Source: Magnetospirillum molischianum DSM 120
GTDB lineage: Bacteria; Pseudomonadota; Alphaproteobacteria; Rhodospirillales; Magnetospirillaceae
NCBI RefSeq assembly: GCF_000294655.1
Contig: NZ_CAHP01000020.1
Span: 1 to 64,000, forward strand
Direction: 5' to 3'
Length of the DNA stretch: 64,000 bases
The notes under the pieces were generated by a model. That model ran no database searches and was not told the origin of the DNA. It saw only the letters and a list, made by a program, of their open reading frames with translations. Below, in pieces: positions 8,657 to 17,472 of the stretch (positions are counted from its first letter, which is position 1; each line of letters starts with the position of its first letter). The position numbers and the translations under genes are program-made.

Positions 8657-9712
8657 TCAGGCACCCAACCCCAAACGTTCGCCGCGGTAGGTACCGGTCA
8701 CCACCCGCTCCAGCCAGCGAGGATTGGCAAGATACCATTCCACGGTACGGCGCAAGCCGGTTTCGAAGCTCTCCTTTGGAGACCACCCCAGTTCCTGTTC
8801 GATGCGGGAAACATCCATCGCGTAGCGCGCATCATGACCGGGGCGATCGGCGACGAAGGCAATCAATTCGCCATGCCTGCGACCGTCGGCCATGGGAACT
8901 ATCTCATCGAGCAGCACACAGAGATGCCGCACCACGTCGATGTTCCGCAAATCGCACTTGCCGCCGATATTGTAGGTGCGGCCTGGCCGCCCACGGTCCA
9001 GAACGAGTCTCAGGGCGTGCGCATGATCCTCGACATACAGCCAATCGCGGACGTTCTCGCCGGAGCCGTAAACGGGAAGCGCTTCACCGCGCAATCCCTT
9101 CAGGATCATGAGCGGGATCAACTTCTCGGGAAACTGACGGGGGCCATAATTGTTGGTGCAATTAGTGATAAGGACAGGAAAGCTATAGGTTTCGAACCAT
9201 GCGCGTGCCAAGTGGTCCGAGCCGGCTTTGGACGCGGAATAGGGCGAATTAGGCCGATAGGGCGTATCCTCGGTGAACAGACCGGTGGGCCCGAGGGACC
9301 CATAGACCTCGTCGGTGGAGACATGAAGGAAACGAAATGCCTCCCGACGGTCCGGCGTTAGGTCGTTCCAATAATGCCGGGCGGCATCCAGCATGACGAA
9401 AGTGCCCAGCAGATTGGTGCGAATAAAGGCGCCTGGGCCATCGATCGAGCGGTCAACATGACTTTCCGCAGCCAAGTGAATGACAGCATCGGGAGCATGG
9501 CAGGCGAACAGATGGCTCACCTTTGCGGCATCGCAGATGTCTGCTACTTCAAGTCGATAACCGGGGTGGTTGGCCACGTCATGGATGTTGTCGAGGTTGG
9601 CCGCATAAGTCAATGCATCCACATTGACAACCTTGTTTCCCGCTTTGATCAGTTGACGTACAACCGCCGAACCAATAAATCCGGCTCCGCCGGTCACAAA
9701 TATTTTCTTCAT
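8657..9712 (-). CDS. rfbB: dTDP-glucose 4,6-dehydratase
   Basis: RfbB converts dTDP-glucose to dTDP-4-keto-6-deoxyglucose using bound NAD+. The 351-residue protein has the [12 protein letters not shown] Rossmann loop, [28 protein letters not shown] with the catalytic Asp-Glu, and [16 protein letters not shown] with the YxxxK pair. It also has [18 protein letters not shown], all standard family motifs. The ATG at 9712 follows TAGGAGGCGG. It is the first gene of the minus-strand rhamnose operon, whose promoter should lie in 9713-9900. Confidence 0.96.
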   Translation of the reverse strand: MKKIFVTGGAGFIGSAVVRQLIKAGNKVVNVDALTYAANLDNIHDVANHPGYRLEVADICDAAKVSHLFACHAPDAVIHLAAESHVDRSIDGPGAFIRTNLLGTFVMLDAARHYWNDLTPDRREAFRFLHVSTDEVYGSLGPTGLFTEDTPYRPNSPYSASKAGSDHLARAWFETYSFPVLITNCTNNYGPRQFPEKLIPLMILKGLRGEALPVYGSGENVRDWLYVEDHAHALRLVLDRGRPGRTYNIGGKCDLRNIDVVRHLCVLLDEIVPMADGRRHGELIAFVADRPGHDARYAMDVSRIEQELGWSPKESFETGLRRTVEWYLANPRWLERVVTGTYRGERLGLGA

Positions 9713-10078
9713 CCGCCTCCTACCAAATTCATCTCTTTAGAGATGCATCGTGCCTGGCGATAGGCAATCTTTTTGAGGTGGACAGAGATGCGCCAAAATT
9801 TTCGCCAGCCTCAGGCCCACCAACTGCATTAGCCCTCCGGAAAAGGCGAAGCAACATTTTTTGGCGTGAAGCCTGATACTGCGCTACCGCGTATCGCGGT
9901 TGCGCCAGATTCCGACTTCAGGCGGACTCATGACACCGCTTTCCTGTGATAATGCACAATCCATCGTGCGGCATGAGGGGTTCTCTTTTGTGGCGCGCCA
10001 GATGTTGTCTAGCGCCGGTCGTGCCTCGGCGCTGGGGCTGCGGAATCGCGCCGGACTCACGGCGGTCGGGGTGATCCA

Positions 10079-10205
10079 CCTGCGAATAGGTGGCGATGCC
10101 GCTGGGATCGTCGTCGGAGGCCCCGGTAATCAGCCTTGGCCCCAAAATCTGGAGAATCTTTGGACGGGGCAGGTGTTCGGGCAAGTCGGTCTTTGGCGCT
10201 TCCAA
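10079..10205 (-). pseudogene. N-terminal remnant of an NRAMP-type metal transporter
   Basis: The stretch reads PRPKILQILGPRLITGASDD and then DPSGIATYSQ, the strongly conserved first membrane segment of NRAMP/MntH divalent-metal transporters, which contains the metal-binding DPSG-type loop. Similarity stops after TYSQ and the frame continues into unrelated Arg/His-rich sequence, so over 90% of the gene is missing. It lies between rfbB and the DHA2 exporter gene; the rest of 9713-10266 holds nothing else I recognise apart from the rfbB promoter area. Confidence 0.6.
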
Positions 10206-10266
10206 TGGAAAAACTATAATATTAAATATATAACCATCTCAAGCTGACTGTTATAGCTAAAAATTT

Positions 10267-11793
10267 CTATAATAACGTTCCTGAGGGAATCGCGCGCAGA
10301 AACTTGGCAAAAGGGATGCAGATCAAGGCGCCGACTGTCAAGAGCGCAATCATCGCCCAAGCATCATTAATGGCTGCCGTCAGCGCTGCATTTTCGACGA
10401 GCACTTGGAGAGCCGCCTTCATTTCGGAATCGATCGTGACGGTCGAGCGCGTGGCAAAGAGGGCCAGTGGAATACCAACAAATTTGGCTGTGGCAATGTC
10501 TCCGGCTTGCAGACGGGCCGTGATCTCAACTCCGTGAATGGCCGAGCGGCTGTAAATGACGGTGTCGATCAGGGCGAGACCAATCGCTCCCCCAAGGTTC
10601 CGCATCAGATTGAACAGACCGCTGGCATCCGGCACCTGGCTTTTTTCCAGGCAGCCGAGCGCCAGGCGAGTGGGCGGCAGAAGGCAAAACATGATGGCGA
10701 GGCCACGAATAACCTGCGGCCAGAGCATACCGTCGAAGTCGGTTTGCGGGGTTTGAAAGGCGCTCAGACCCAGGCCGGTGGCAAAAAGTGCAAAGCCGCA
10801 TGCCGTCAGCAGACGGGCATCGATGCGTTGCTCCAGTATAACGGCGACCGGAGCGATCGAGAGTTGCGCCAAGCCCGTAACCAGCATGATCGCCCCGATC
10901 TCCAGCGCGTCGTGATTTCTGACGAAGGCAAGAAAGACCGGCATCAGATACACCGATCCGAACAAACCTATCCCCAGAACAAAGCTCAAAATGCAGCCGA
11001 TTGTGAAGTTGCGGTCGGCGAAACAGCCAAAGTTAATGATCGGGTGGGAGGCACGGAGGGTGCGACGGATAAAGCCTGTTATGCTCGCGACACTGAGGGT
11101 CAGTAGTCCGATTACAAGGCCAGACGTCCATCCGCGCTGTGGCGCTTCCTTGAGCGCGAGTTCCAGCGTCGCCAAGGCCATCGCGATCAGGACCAGCGAT
11201 TGGAAGTCGAGCGTGCGGGCCTCGTGGAGGCACATGGGCGATTTCGGCAATAAGGCACTGGCGACAATCGCCGACAGAATGCCGGGAATGATGTTGATCA
11301 GGAATAGCCAGTGCCAGGAATAGGTGTCGGTGATCCATCCCCCGACGATCGGCCCGACCGTCGGCGCCAGTACCGCCAAAACCCCGGCGAGCATAGTGGC
11401 GATAGTCTGGCGCTCAGCCGGAAAGAGCAGGAAGACCGCCGAAAAAACGGCCGGGATCAGCGTTCCTCCCGAGAATCCTTGCAGAATACGAAAGGAAATC
11501 AACTCGCCGAAGCTGGTGCTTGCGGCGCATCCTAACGACGTCAATGTGAAGGCCACGATGGATATGACGAACAGCCACCGCATGCTTAACAGACGCGTAA
11601 GGAAGCCGGTCAACGGGATGGCGATCACTTCGGCAATGAGATAGGCGGTCTGTACCCAACTCATTTGCTCTGGCGGGATGGCAAGCGCATTTTGGATCGT
11701 CGGAAGCGACGTCGCCACAACCTGGACATCAAGGATCGCCATAAACATGCCGATGCACATCATGGCAAAGCCGATCCAGGTGAAAAACATCAC
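10267..11793 (-). CDS. DHA2-family MFS exporter (EmrB/QacA type)
   Basis: The 508-residue protein has about 14 hydrophobic segments and the family signatures FMAILDVQVVATSLPTIQ (motif D1, helix 1) and WVQTAYLIAEVIAIPLTGFL. Motif C-like GPIVGGWITDTYSWHWLF is also present. It is a proton-driven exporter of the inner membrane; EmrB-type members usually work with an EmrA adaptor, none of which is adjacent. Its start codon overlaps the stop of the ICMT-type gene by four bases, making it the last gene of a three-gene operon with a type III polyketide synthase. This suggests export of the polyketide or of a related lipid. Confidence 0.88.
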   Translation of the reverse strand: MMFFTWIGFAMMCIGMFMAILDVQVVATSLPTIQNALAIPPEQMSWVQTAYLIAEVIAIPLTGFLTRLLSMRWLFVISIVAFTLTSLGCAASTSFGELISFRILQGFSGGTLIPAVFSAVFLLFPAERQTIATMLAGVLAVLAPTVGPIVGGWITDTYSWHWLFLINIIPGILSAIVASALLPKSPMCLHEARTLDFQSLVLIAMALATLELALKEAPQRGWTSGLVIGLLTLSVASITGFIRRTLRASHPIINFGCFADRNFTIGCILSFVLGIGLFGSVYLMPVFLAFVRNHDALEIGAIMLVTGLAQLSIAPVAVILEQRIDARLLTACGFALFATGLGLSAFQTPQTDFDGMLWPQVIRGLAIMFCLLPPTRLALGCLEKSQVPDASGLFNLMRNLGGAIGLALIDTVIYSRSAIHGVEITARLQAGDIATAKFVGIPLALFATRSTVTIDSEMKAALQVLVENAALTAAINDAWAMIALLTVGALICIPFAKFLRAIPSGTLL

Positions 11794-12320
11794 AATCCCC
11801 GAGGGATACGGTTCATCTCTTCAGGGTTGCCACGCAATCGGCCAAGAGCCTCGTTCTCAGCCCGGATGCGGATGGCTAGAATCGTTGCGTTAGCGACTGA
11901 AAATACCAGCGCAAACCAAGGCAAATCGAGGCAAAGGGGGAGAACTGCGACCTCGCCCACGACGACGAGATAATTGGGATGAGCAATAAACCGATAGGGA
12001 CCGTTCCTGACCAAAGGGGCCCCAGGCAGAACGATGATCCGGGTTGTCCAGCGCCGTCCAAGCGTTCCCAAAACCCAGAAGCGCAGCGCCTGTAGGACGA
12101 TGAAGATTGAGACCCAATACGGATTGAGCGGATTGGTCTGGCCGAAAAGCCATAGCCCAGCCAGCCAGGAGGCATGGAGCAGGACGATCATTGGGTAATG
12201 ACCTGGGGCGACCTCGTATGCCCCTCGTGCCAGCAAGGCTGCGGTATTGCGGCGAGCCAGCCAAAGTTCGCCCAAACGTTCCGCTGTAACGATGACGAGC
12301 AGCAGGGCTGCCGGCGTCAT
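11790..12320 (-). CDS. Isoprenylcysteine carboxyl methyltransferase (ICMT)-family membrane methyltransferase
   Basis: The 176-residue protein has four to five hydrophobic segments and the C-terminal ICMT/PEMT signature: GPYRFIAHPNYLVVVGEVAV, then RIRAENEALG. In Bacillus, BpsB/YpbQ is of this family and O-methylates alkylpyrones made by the neighbouring type III polyketide synthase BpsA. The arrangement here is the same, with four-base overlaps on both sides (polyketide synthase upstream, DHA2 exporter downstream). I infer SAM-dependent methylation of the polyketide product in the inner membrane rather than processing of prenylated proteins. Confidence 0.85.
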   Translation of the reverse strand: MTPAALLLVIVTAERLGELWLARRNTAALLARGAYEVAPGHYPMIVLLHASWLAGLWLFGQTNPLNPYWVSIFIVLQALRFWVLGTLGRRWTTRIIVLPGAPLVRNGPYRFIAHPNYLVVVGEVAVLPLCLDLPWFALVFSVANATILAIRIRAENEALGRLRGNPEEMNRIPRGL

Positions 12321-13369
12321 GTGGCGCTCCGGAGGGAGACACAGGTCGCGGTGAAACCCGGCCCCATCGCAGTCAACAAGACGCGGGACGGCGGCCCTGA
12401 TTGTATGACTCGCTCCAGCACGAAAAGAGCCGTTGGAGCGGACATGTTGCCATAGTCGGTCAAGATCGCCCGCTCGTGGTCCAAAGCCCCCTGTCCCAGG
12501 TCAAAGGCCCGCTCTAAGGCGCTGAGGACTTTGGTGCCGCCCGGATGGAATGCAATTCGATCGATATCGTTTATTGTTAAGCCGACACGATCGAGAATAC
12601 CGGCAACGGCCGGAGCCATGTGCGTTTCGGCGAAGGGGGGGATGGCGCGGTCGAAAATCACCCCCAGGCCCTGGGGGTCAACGGACCACCCCATGATGTC
12701 GAGCGTGTCCGGCCAAAGGTGTTGACCACTCATTTCGACTTCGGCGATGCCCGGCTCGCCAGCACGCAAGACACATGCTGCCGCGCCGTCGCCGAACAAG
12801 GCGGTCGCGACGATATTGGCCTTGGTCAAGGTGTCGGGGCGGAATGCTAATGAACAAAATTCGACGACGACCAGCAAGACGACAGTGCCAGGACGGGATT
12901 CGGCAAGGCGGGATGCAATGGAAAGCCCGGAGACTCCACCGGCACAGCCAAGGCCGAAGACGGGGACGCGGTCGATATCAGCGCGAAAGCCGATGCGACT
13001 GGCGACGCGAGCTTCGAGGCTGGGGGTGGCTATGCCTGTCGACGAGACCGTGACCACCGTGTCGACCTCGGCAGCATCGATGTTGGCAGCGTCAAGCGCC
13101 TTGGTCGCCACGTCGAAAAACAGTTGGCATCCGCCGTCGAGGTAGGCTTCGGTCCGTTCCGGCCAGCCCAATGGTTCGAAATACCAGTCCAGTGGCCGCA
13201 CGGCATGGCGTTGGCGTATTCCCGAGCTTTTGAAGACCCGCGCCAAGTGTTCGTAATCTCCGATATTTCCTGCAAAAACGCGCCGTGCAGCGACGGCAAC
13301 ATCGTCTTGCTCGATGCAGTACGGTGGAACTGCTGTCGCAATGGATACAAGACTGGCTTGTTGGGGCAT
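12317..13369 (-). CDS. Type III polyketide synthase (chalcone/stilbene synthase family)
   Basis: The 350-residue protein has the complete type III PKS triad context: Cys in VFGLGCAGGVSGL, His in IAFHPGGTKVL and Asn in LTDYGNMSAPTALFVLERV, plus the C-terminal GPGF loop (LTAMGPGFTATCV). These enzymes condense a starter acyl-CoA with malonyl-CoA to give alkylresorcinols, alkylpyrones or phloroglucinols; the starter cannot be read from sequence. It is the first gene of an operon with an ICMT-type methyltransferase and a DHA2 exporter, which points to a methylated phenolic lipid or pyrone sent to the envelope or outside. Confidence 0.93.
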   Translation of the reverse strand: MPQQASLVSIATAVPPYCIEQDDVAVAARRVFAGNIGDYEHLARVFKSSGIRQRHAVRPLDWYFEPLGWPERTEAYLDGGCQLFFDVATKALDAANIDAAEVDTVVTVSSTGIATPSLEARVASRIGFRADIDRVPVFGLGCAGGVSGLSIASRLAESRPGTVVLLVVVEFCSLAFRPDTLTKANIVATALFGDGAAACVLRAGEPGIAEVEMSGQHLWPDTLDIMGWSVDPQGLGVIFDRAIPPFAETHMAPAVAGILDRVGLTINDIDRIAFHPGGTKVLSALERAFDLGQGALDHERAILTDYGNMSAPTALFVLERVIQSGPPSRVLLTAMGPGFTATCVSLRSAT

Positions 13370-13698
13370 TGATGTCCCCTAAATAGGGCTTGTTTCTATT
13401 TTTCGTCGGCCCATGCGCGACCGATGGTCGGAGCCGATCCGTATTCTTCGGCCAAAGAGATTGGCTTTTTAATAAATACAAGAATGCTTGGTAAGCGTGG
13501 AAGAATCGGAAATTACTTAATGATCAGGTCTGCGGCGTTTCAGACGATCGCAAGACCTTTGTTCGATCTCACGTCGTCGCCAGCCACAGTCTGGCTGACA
13601 TCCCGCGCAATCAAAGTTGTCGCTTCCGTCTTGGTCTCCACCACCATAATGCACGACCTTTCGAGGCCGCATCGCTGACCAGGCCGACGAGCCATTCG
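13370..13698. other. Intergenic stretch without a recognised gene
   Basis: About 330 bases between the polyketide synthase start and the end of the PmtA-like gene. It should contain the promoter of the polyketide synthase operon near 13380-13480, where the sequence is AT-richer. Short frames on both strands lack similarity to families I know, and no repeat or hairpin with a T tract was seen. Confidence 0.5.
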
Positions 13699-14292
13699 TC
13701 AATGTGTTTGGAAGGGGGTGCGCTTGGTAATCCGATAGACTGCCGCCGGTGGAATATTGAGGTAGACGCGGCCGACATACATCGCCTTGAGGCCCAACCG
13801 ATCAAGCACCCTCCGTGAAATTGGACAGCGCGGACCGTAGGTAAACTGATAGAACGCTCCGCAATGACGGAGGACGTCAAATGCTCTGGCGAGAATGGCG
13901 AGGACATGTTTTGGCGCCATGGACAGGAGCGGAAGTCCGCTGATGACGGCGCCGATCGGCACACCTGCGAACAAATGAGTCCGGTCAAGCCGTGCCGCAT
14001 CGATCGGAAGAAGCCGTGCCTTCGGGAACCTTTTCTTGAGAAGTTCACTGAAATCGGCGTCGTTCTCGACCAACGTCATATCTTCCTCTCGCACCCCCCG
14101 CGTCAGCAGCGCGCGCGTGAAGACGCCTGTTCCGGGACCGAGTTCGAGGACCGCCCCACAGGTCGACGAGATTTCACGCGTGATCAGTTCGGCCAATGCT
14201 GTCCCTGAAGGTGCGATCGCGGCGACGCGAAACGGATGGAAGATCAAGGCGCGCAAGAAGAGCAGCACGTCGAGCATCGCAATGTTGTTCAT
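13699..14292 (-). CDS. PmtA-like class I SAM-dependent methyltransferase
   Basis: The 197-residue protein carries motif I VLELGPGTGVFTRALL, an acidic motif II (TLVENDADFS) and SGLPLLSM in place of the motif IV of rRNA adenine methylases. An N-terminal amphipathic stretch (FLRALIFHPFRVAAIAPSG) is shared with PmtA, the alphaproteobacterial phosphatidylethanolamine N-methyltransferase. The likely role is methylation of phosphatidylethanolamine at the inner membrane face. A KsgA-like rRNA role is less likely given the length and this N-terminus. Neighbours are envelope genes (LpxR-like, polyketide operon). Confidence 0.75.
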   Translation of the reverse strand: MNNIAMLDVLLFLRALIFHPFRVAAIAPSGTALAELITREISSTCGAVLELGPGTGVFTRALLTRGVREEDMTLVENDADFSELLKKRFPKARLLPIDAARLDRTHLFAGVPIGAVISGLPLLSMAPKHVLAILARAFDVLRHCGAFYQFTYGPRCPISRRVLDRLGLKAMYVGRVYLNIPPAAVYRITKRTPFQTH

Positions 14293-14324
14293 TCGAGATC
14301 ACCACATGCCGACTAAAGGCCGCA

Positions 14325-14549
14325 TCAAGTCTTTTTGAAGAACCCGACGACGAGCAATACCACACCGAGACTCAGCAAGCCTCCGGCCGCTGCGGGAGGG
14401 ATGAAATGCGACGTACTTTCAGTGGTTTGCAGTTTCAAATCGCCCAATGTGGCCACATCCTTGGTGTTGCTGGTCGTGAAATACGGAATGGCGAGGCCCA
14501 GCACGCCAAGAAGAACCAGAATCGCCCCGGCAAGCATCACTTTACTCAT
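14325..14549 (-). CDS. Small two-helix membrane protein, DUF3185-like
   Basis: The 74-residue product has a hydrophobic helix at 4-24 (AGAILVLLGVLGLAIP) and another at 51-71 (AAGGLLSLGVVLLVVGFF). They flank a short loop with alternating charges (DVATLGDLKLQTTESTSHF). This matches the pattern of DUF3185, an inner membrane protein family of unknown function. The ATG at 14549 has GGAGAG upstream; an in-frame extension to 14693 has no hydrophobic or conserved character. The 14550-14843 gap beyond it shows no gene. Confidence 0.65.
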   Translation of the reverse strand: MSKVMLAGAILVLLGVLGLAIPYFTTSNTKDVATLGDLKLQTTESTSHFIPPAAAGGLLSLGVVLLVVGFFKKT

Positions 14550-14843
14550 TTGCGGCTCTCCATATTCCCTTTTCTCGACCACCGGGATGGGTGCCAAGAA
14601 AACGATCAAAAGCGCCCTAAGGTTGAATTTAGTCAGACGTGATTTTAGAACGCCCGCGTCGGATACGGCCCTGGATCGCGCCGAACACTCCAAACATGCA
14701 GCGAAAAAACAGAAATGCCGACAAGATCGGCCCAGGTTTTACTCGCGGAAGGAACGTCGCAGTCCCGATGAGCGGTTTCGGTCACTGGGATTGTGGTCAC
14801 GAGACGCTTGGAGGGGGGCAAGGGAGGACCGACGGGACGACGA

Positions 14844-15863
14844 TCACAGCGAAAAGGCGACTGAGGCGGTACCGATCACGTCGGGTGAACGCTGGCCATC
14901 GAACTCGCTGGTGCGGTGGACGGCGCTGAAAATCATCTGCACGGCATTCGACCAGAACACCGAGACGCCGGCCTGGAGATCGCCGACGAAGATCTTCCTC
15001 TCGACGTTGGGACTGTCCCGGAAAGTGTTGCCGTCGAGGAAAATATTGTGCCCGACGACGCGGCCCTGGACACCGGCGAAGGCGTAGAAGCCGAGGTCGC
15101 CGTCGAGATGGGCGCTGTCGAAATAGTCCGAGCCGGACAGCGCCGGCCGGATCCGCGCCGGGCCGTAATCGGCCTGGAGGTTGCGGCCGAATCGGATCAG
15201 GGCACCGCCGGCGCCGTAGGTAAATACGTTGCCGATGGTGGCGCCGAGTTGGGGCACAATATCGACGCCGAGGCCTGCAACCTCGACCAGCGGAAGCCGC
15301 CAGAGCCGCTCGTAGGTCAGCATCACCCCCGGCTCGTTGTGCAACTGGCCGCTCCAGCCCTTGGCCGTGTCAGCACCGATGAACTGGTGGAAATCGTTCT
15401 GCGCCATCTTGCCGAGCGCCCCCGGACCGACGAGGCCGATGCCAAACTCGAGGTTCTCGAGCATGCCGCGATTGCTTTCCTGGAGCAGGCTGGCGCCGAG
15501 ATAGGCCCAACCGGCATAGGGTCGGTCACGCGAGTCGGCGGCGGCGACTGCGGTATTTTGCGGCGTGAAGATGCTCTGGCCCAGGAACACCGCGATGCGG
15601 CGCGGTCGTGCCGCCGACCCGGCGTCCGAGAAGATCGGGAGAAGGCCGCCAACGAGGTCGAACGGCGCGTTCAAGCTGCCGCGCGCGGCGAGGTCGGGGG
15701 AAAGGTAGGAGAGGCGGAGCCCCTGAGTGTAATGCCTGTCGTAACTGGTGTAGAGAGAATCGTTCTCCTCAAGCAGGCCGAACCGGTGGGCATCGTCGGC
15801 CTGGGCCGCGCCAGCAGCCACCGAAAGCGCCGCCACCGCGACGAAGATCGATCTCGTGAGCAT
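14844..15863 (-). CDS. LpxR-like lipid A 3'-O-deacylase (DUF2219)
   Basis: LpxR is an outer membrane barrel enzyme that removes the 3' acyloxyacyl chain of lipid A. This protein has a signal peptide (residues 1-22, ending AGAAQA) and then the family signature LLEENDSLY..YDRHYTQGLRLSY, which holds the Asn-Asp catalytic pair. DRPYAGWAYLGASL and NDFHQFIGA with the conserved His follow, and the C-terminus VAFSL is barrel-like. A GTG at 15875 is a possible earlier start, but the ATG at 15863 fits better with an AAAGG site upstream and a normal signal peptide, giving 339 residues. Confidence 0.85.
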   Translation of the reverse strand: MLTRSIFVAVAALSVAAGAAQADDAHRFGLLEENDSLYTSYDRHYTQGLRLSYLSPDLAARGSLNAPFDLVGGLLPIFSDAGSAARPRRIAVFLGQSIFTPQNTAVAAADSRDRPYAGWAYLGASLLQESNRGMLENLEFGIGLVGPGALGKMAQNDFHQFIGADTAKGWSGQLHNEPGVMLTYERLWRLPLVEVAGLGVDIVPQLGATIGNVFTYGAGGALIRFGRNLQADYGPARIRPALSGSDYFDSAHLDGDLGFYAFAGVQGRVVGHNIFLDGNTFRDSPNVERKIFVGDLQAGVSVFWSNAVQMIFSAVHRTSEFDGQRSPDVIGTASVAFSL

Positions 15864-15990
15864 GACAGCAGGCACCTTTCAAACCGGATCGCCAATCTGT
15901 GGGCGAATAAACCCCGAGCGCCAGATTCGGAAAATACCGAGACGGAGTAGATGCTCCGGGGGGCAGAAGAGCCCGCTCCCCGGAGAAGTC

Positions 15991-16073
15991 TCAGTCCGAA
16001 TACTTGAACTCGGGCAGGCTTTTCAGCGATTCTTTGGTGGCATCACGGAGCAGGATCTGCTTTTCGCGCACCT
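15991..16073 (-). pseudogene. Possible C-terminal scrap of a PRC-barrel domain protein
   Basis: The minus strand reads REKQILLRDATKESLKSLPE and FKYSD before a TGA at 15991. This resembles the end of alphaproteobacterial PRC-barrel proteins (..DATKE.LK..PEF.Y). No start or barrel core is present upstream, where the CsbD-like gene ends at 16134. The match is short and the call rests on motif memory only. Confidence 0.35.
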
Positions 16074-16133
16074 CAAGGGGGCTCGGTGAGCAGGGCAACC
16101 CGACCGGAAATGTCGTCCGGCCGAGCCACGCCC

Positions 16134-16304
16134 CTATTTCTTTAGCGTGTCCTTCACGCCGCCGATGGCGTTCTGGATTTTGCCCTCGGCTTTGTCGCTC
16201 TTGCCCTCGGCGGTGAGTTTGCTGTCGCCGAACACTTTGCCGGTGGTTTCCTCTATCGCGCCTTTGATCTGCTTGGCTGACCCGACGATACGATCCTTGT
16301 TCAT
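16134..16304 (-). CDS. CsbD-like stress-response protein
   Basis: A 56-residue product starting MNKDRIVGSAKQIKGAIEE, with GKVFGDSKLTAEGKSDKAEG and KIQNAIGGVKDTLKK, matches CsbD, a small highly charged helical family induced by general stress. Length and motif order are complete. It has no signal peptide or membrane helix. Its molecular role is not known for the family. It is transcribed alone on the minus strand with its promoter presumably in 16305-16400. Confidence 0.85.
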   Translation of the reverse strand: MNKDRIVGSAKQIKGAIEETTGKVFGDSKLTAEGKSDKAEGKIQNAIGGVKDTLKK

Positions 16305-16948
16305 GTCTCTAGCCTCTTCGACGGATGACGCCCCCTGAAAGGGCGGGTCGGGCGGCGAATCCTCGTGGCCCGCTACCCGATGGTGTGGTCCGCCCGCTGG
16401 AGTCCAGAGGGGCGGGCCTTTACTTGAAATCGTGTCCTAGAGTGAACGGTTCTGGAGGGGGGCAGATGTATCGGCACCGAAGGCCGCGTGTCGGGAATCC
16501 CTTGGAAAAAATTGGAACCATCTCGTTTTATTTATGTTTCTATATTAAACCATCGAGCAATCATCATTGTATGATCGGAATATACCCATGATATTTTTAT
16601 CTTTTTAAAAATACATTGATGATACGTTTTGCATTATTTCTTTCGTTTGCCTTTGGAGGCGGTTCGTAATTTTGATTTGACGGCGTGGGGAAATTCCGAT
16701 GCTTCAGTCGTAGCTTCCCATGACGGCTAAGTTAACCAGTTCCAGGGACAGAACATGCTCCATGAGCGATGGAAACGCTCGCCGTCGAAGGCCTTCGATA
16801 CCGCCGCTGATGGCAGAAAGGGGCATGCATTGGAGGATCCAGACAAGAGTCTAGGCGTGTTTCCATGCTGATAACGCTGGCAATCCGCTCGGCCTTGATC
16901 CCGCGGCCGGACGCCACATTCCGTTTCGATCCCATCAGGAGAGCCAGC
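16305..16948. other. Gene-free region with an AT-rich island (about 16494-16690)
   Basis: No frame on either strand looks like a protein. Between about 16494 and 16690 the sequence becomes markedly AT-rich, with runs such as tttttatctttttaaaaata, in contrast to the GC-rich surroundings. It may hold promoters for the CsbD-like gene (leftwards) and the secreted protein at 16949 (rightwards), or be a binding site for an AT-preferring protein. No inverted repeat with a T tract was found. Confidence 0.45.
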
Positions 16949-17383
16949 GTGAGCCGATCTCTGATCCCAACCATCCTTGCCACGCTGATCGTCACCACCC
17001 TCCCGAACCTCGCCGCTGGGCAGGGGGGCACGCTGACCATTGACCAGCCCGTTTCCTACGGTCGCCTTGAACTCGGCGACTCTCCGCCGCCGCGACTGAT
17101 CTATTCCCGGCCGAAATCGATCGGGCCAATCACGATGGACCGCGCGCCGATCTATCTGCATGTGCCGTCGGGCCACGCCAGGAACTGGCGGAAAAACTGC
17201 CGCCGTTATGATGCCTGCGGTGAACGGGTCTATTTCGTGCAGGAAAACTGGTACAATCAGAACTATGTCCGGCGCTCGCGCGACGGGCATCGCGATCCGC
17301 CGCATGAGCGCCGCGATTCGCACGAACAGGAGCCTCGCGGCCCGATGGGCAACGACCATCCCGGCAACGGCCGGGACCGTTGA
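16949..17383 (+). CDS. Small secreted protein of unknown function
   Basis: The GTG at 16949 follows AGGAGAG at ideal spacing and begins MSRSLIPTILATLIVTTLPN with a cleavage site near NLAAGQ, so the product is exported. The mature part has a conserved-looking core with APIYLHVPSGHARNWRKNC, CGERVYFVQENWYNQNYV and two cysteines that could form a disulfide. It ends in an Arg/His/Asp-rich tail (DPPHERRDSHEQEP). Similar YH-rich periplasmic proteins are known only as hypothetical. No function is assigned. The total length is 144 residues. Confidence 0.65.
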   Translation: MSRSLIPTILATLIVTTLPNLAAGQGGTLTIDQPVSYGRLELGDSPPPRLIYSRPKSIGPITMDRAPIYLHVPSGHARNWRKNCRRYDACGERVYFVQENWYNQNYVRRSRDGHRDPPHERRDSHEQEPRGPMGNDHPGNGRDR

Positions 17384-17472
17384 GTGTCGGTGCGATCCGT
17401 GTCCTGCTCTGGGGAGCTCTGGCGATGGCGGTGACCGCAGCGATCGGGGCGGTGTTCGGATCGGTGGGATGA
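17380..17472 (+). CDS. Possible 30-residue membrane peptide coupled to the upstream gene
   Basis: A TTG at 17380 overlaps the stop of the secreted protein gene (TTGA) and opens a frame for MSVGAIRVLLWGALAMAVTA followed by AIGAVFGSVG, a single hydrophobic helix with one Arg near the start. The overlap and the hydrophobicity suggest a coupled small membrane protein, but there is no independent ribosome site and no family match. Confidence 0.3.
   Translation: MSVGAIRVLLWGALAMAVTAAIGAVFGSVG

Noticed and set aside
13424-13678. Short plus-strand gene
   Set aside because: No ribosome site, signal or family motif, and it runs into the end of the PmtA-like gene region.
14916-15950. 344-codon plus-strand frame
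   Set aside because: It lies exactly opposite the LpxR-like gene, which has a signal peptide and catalytic motifs; the plus frame has none.
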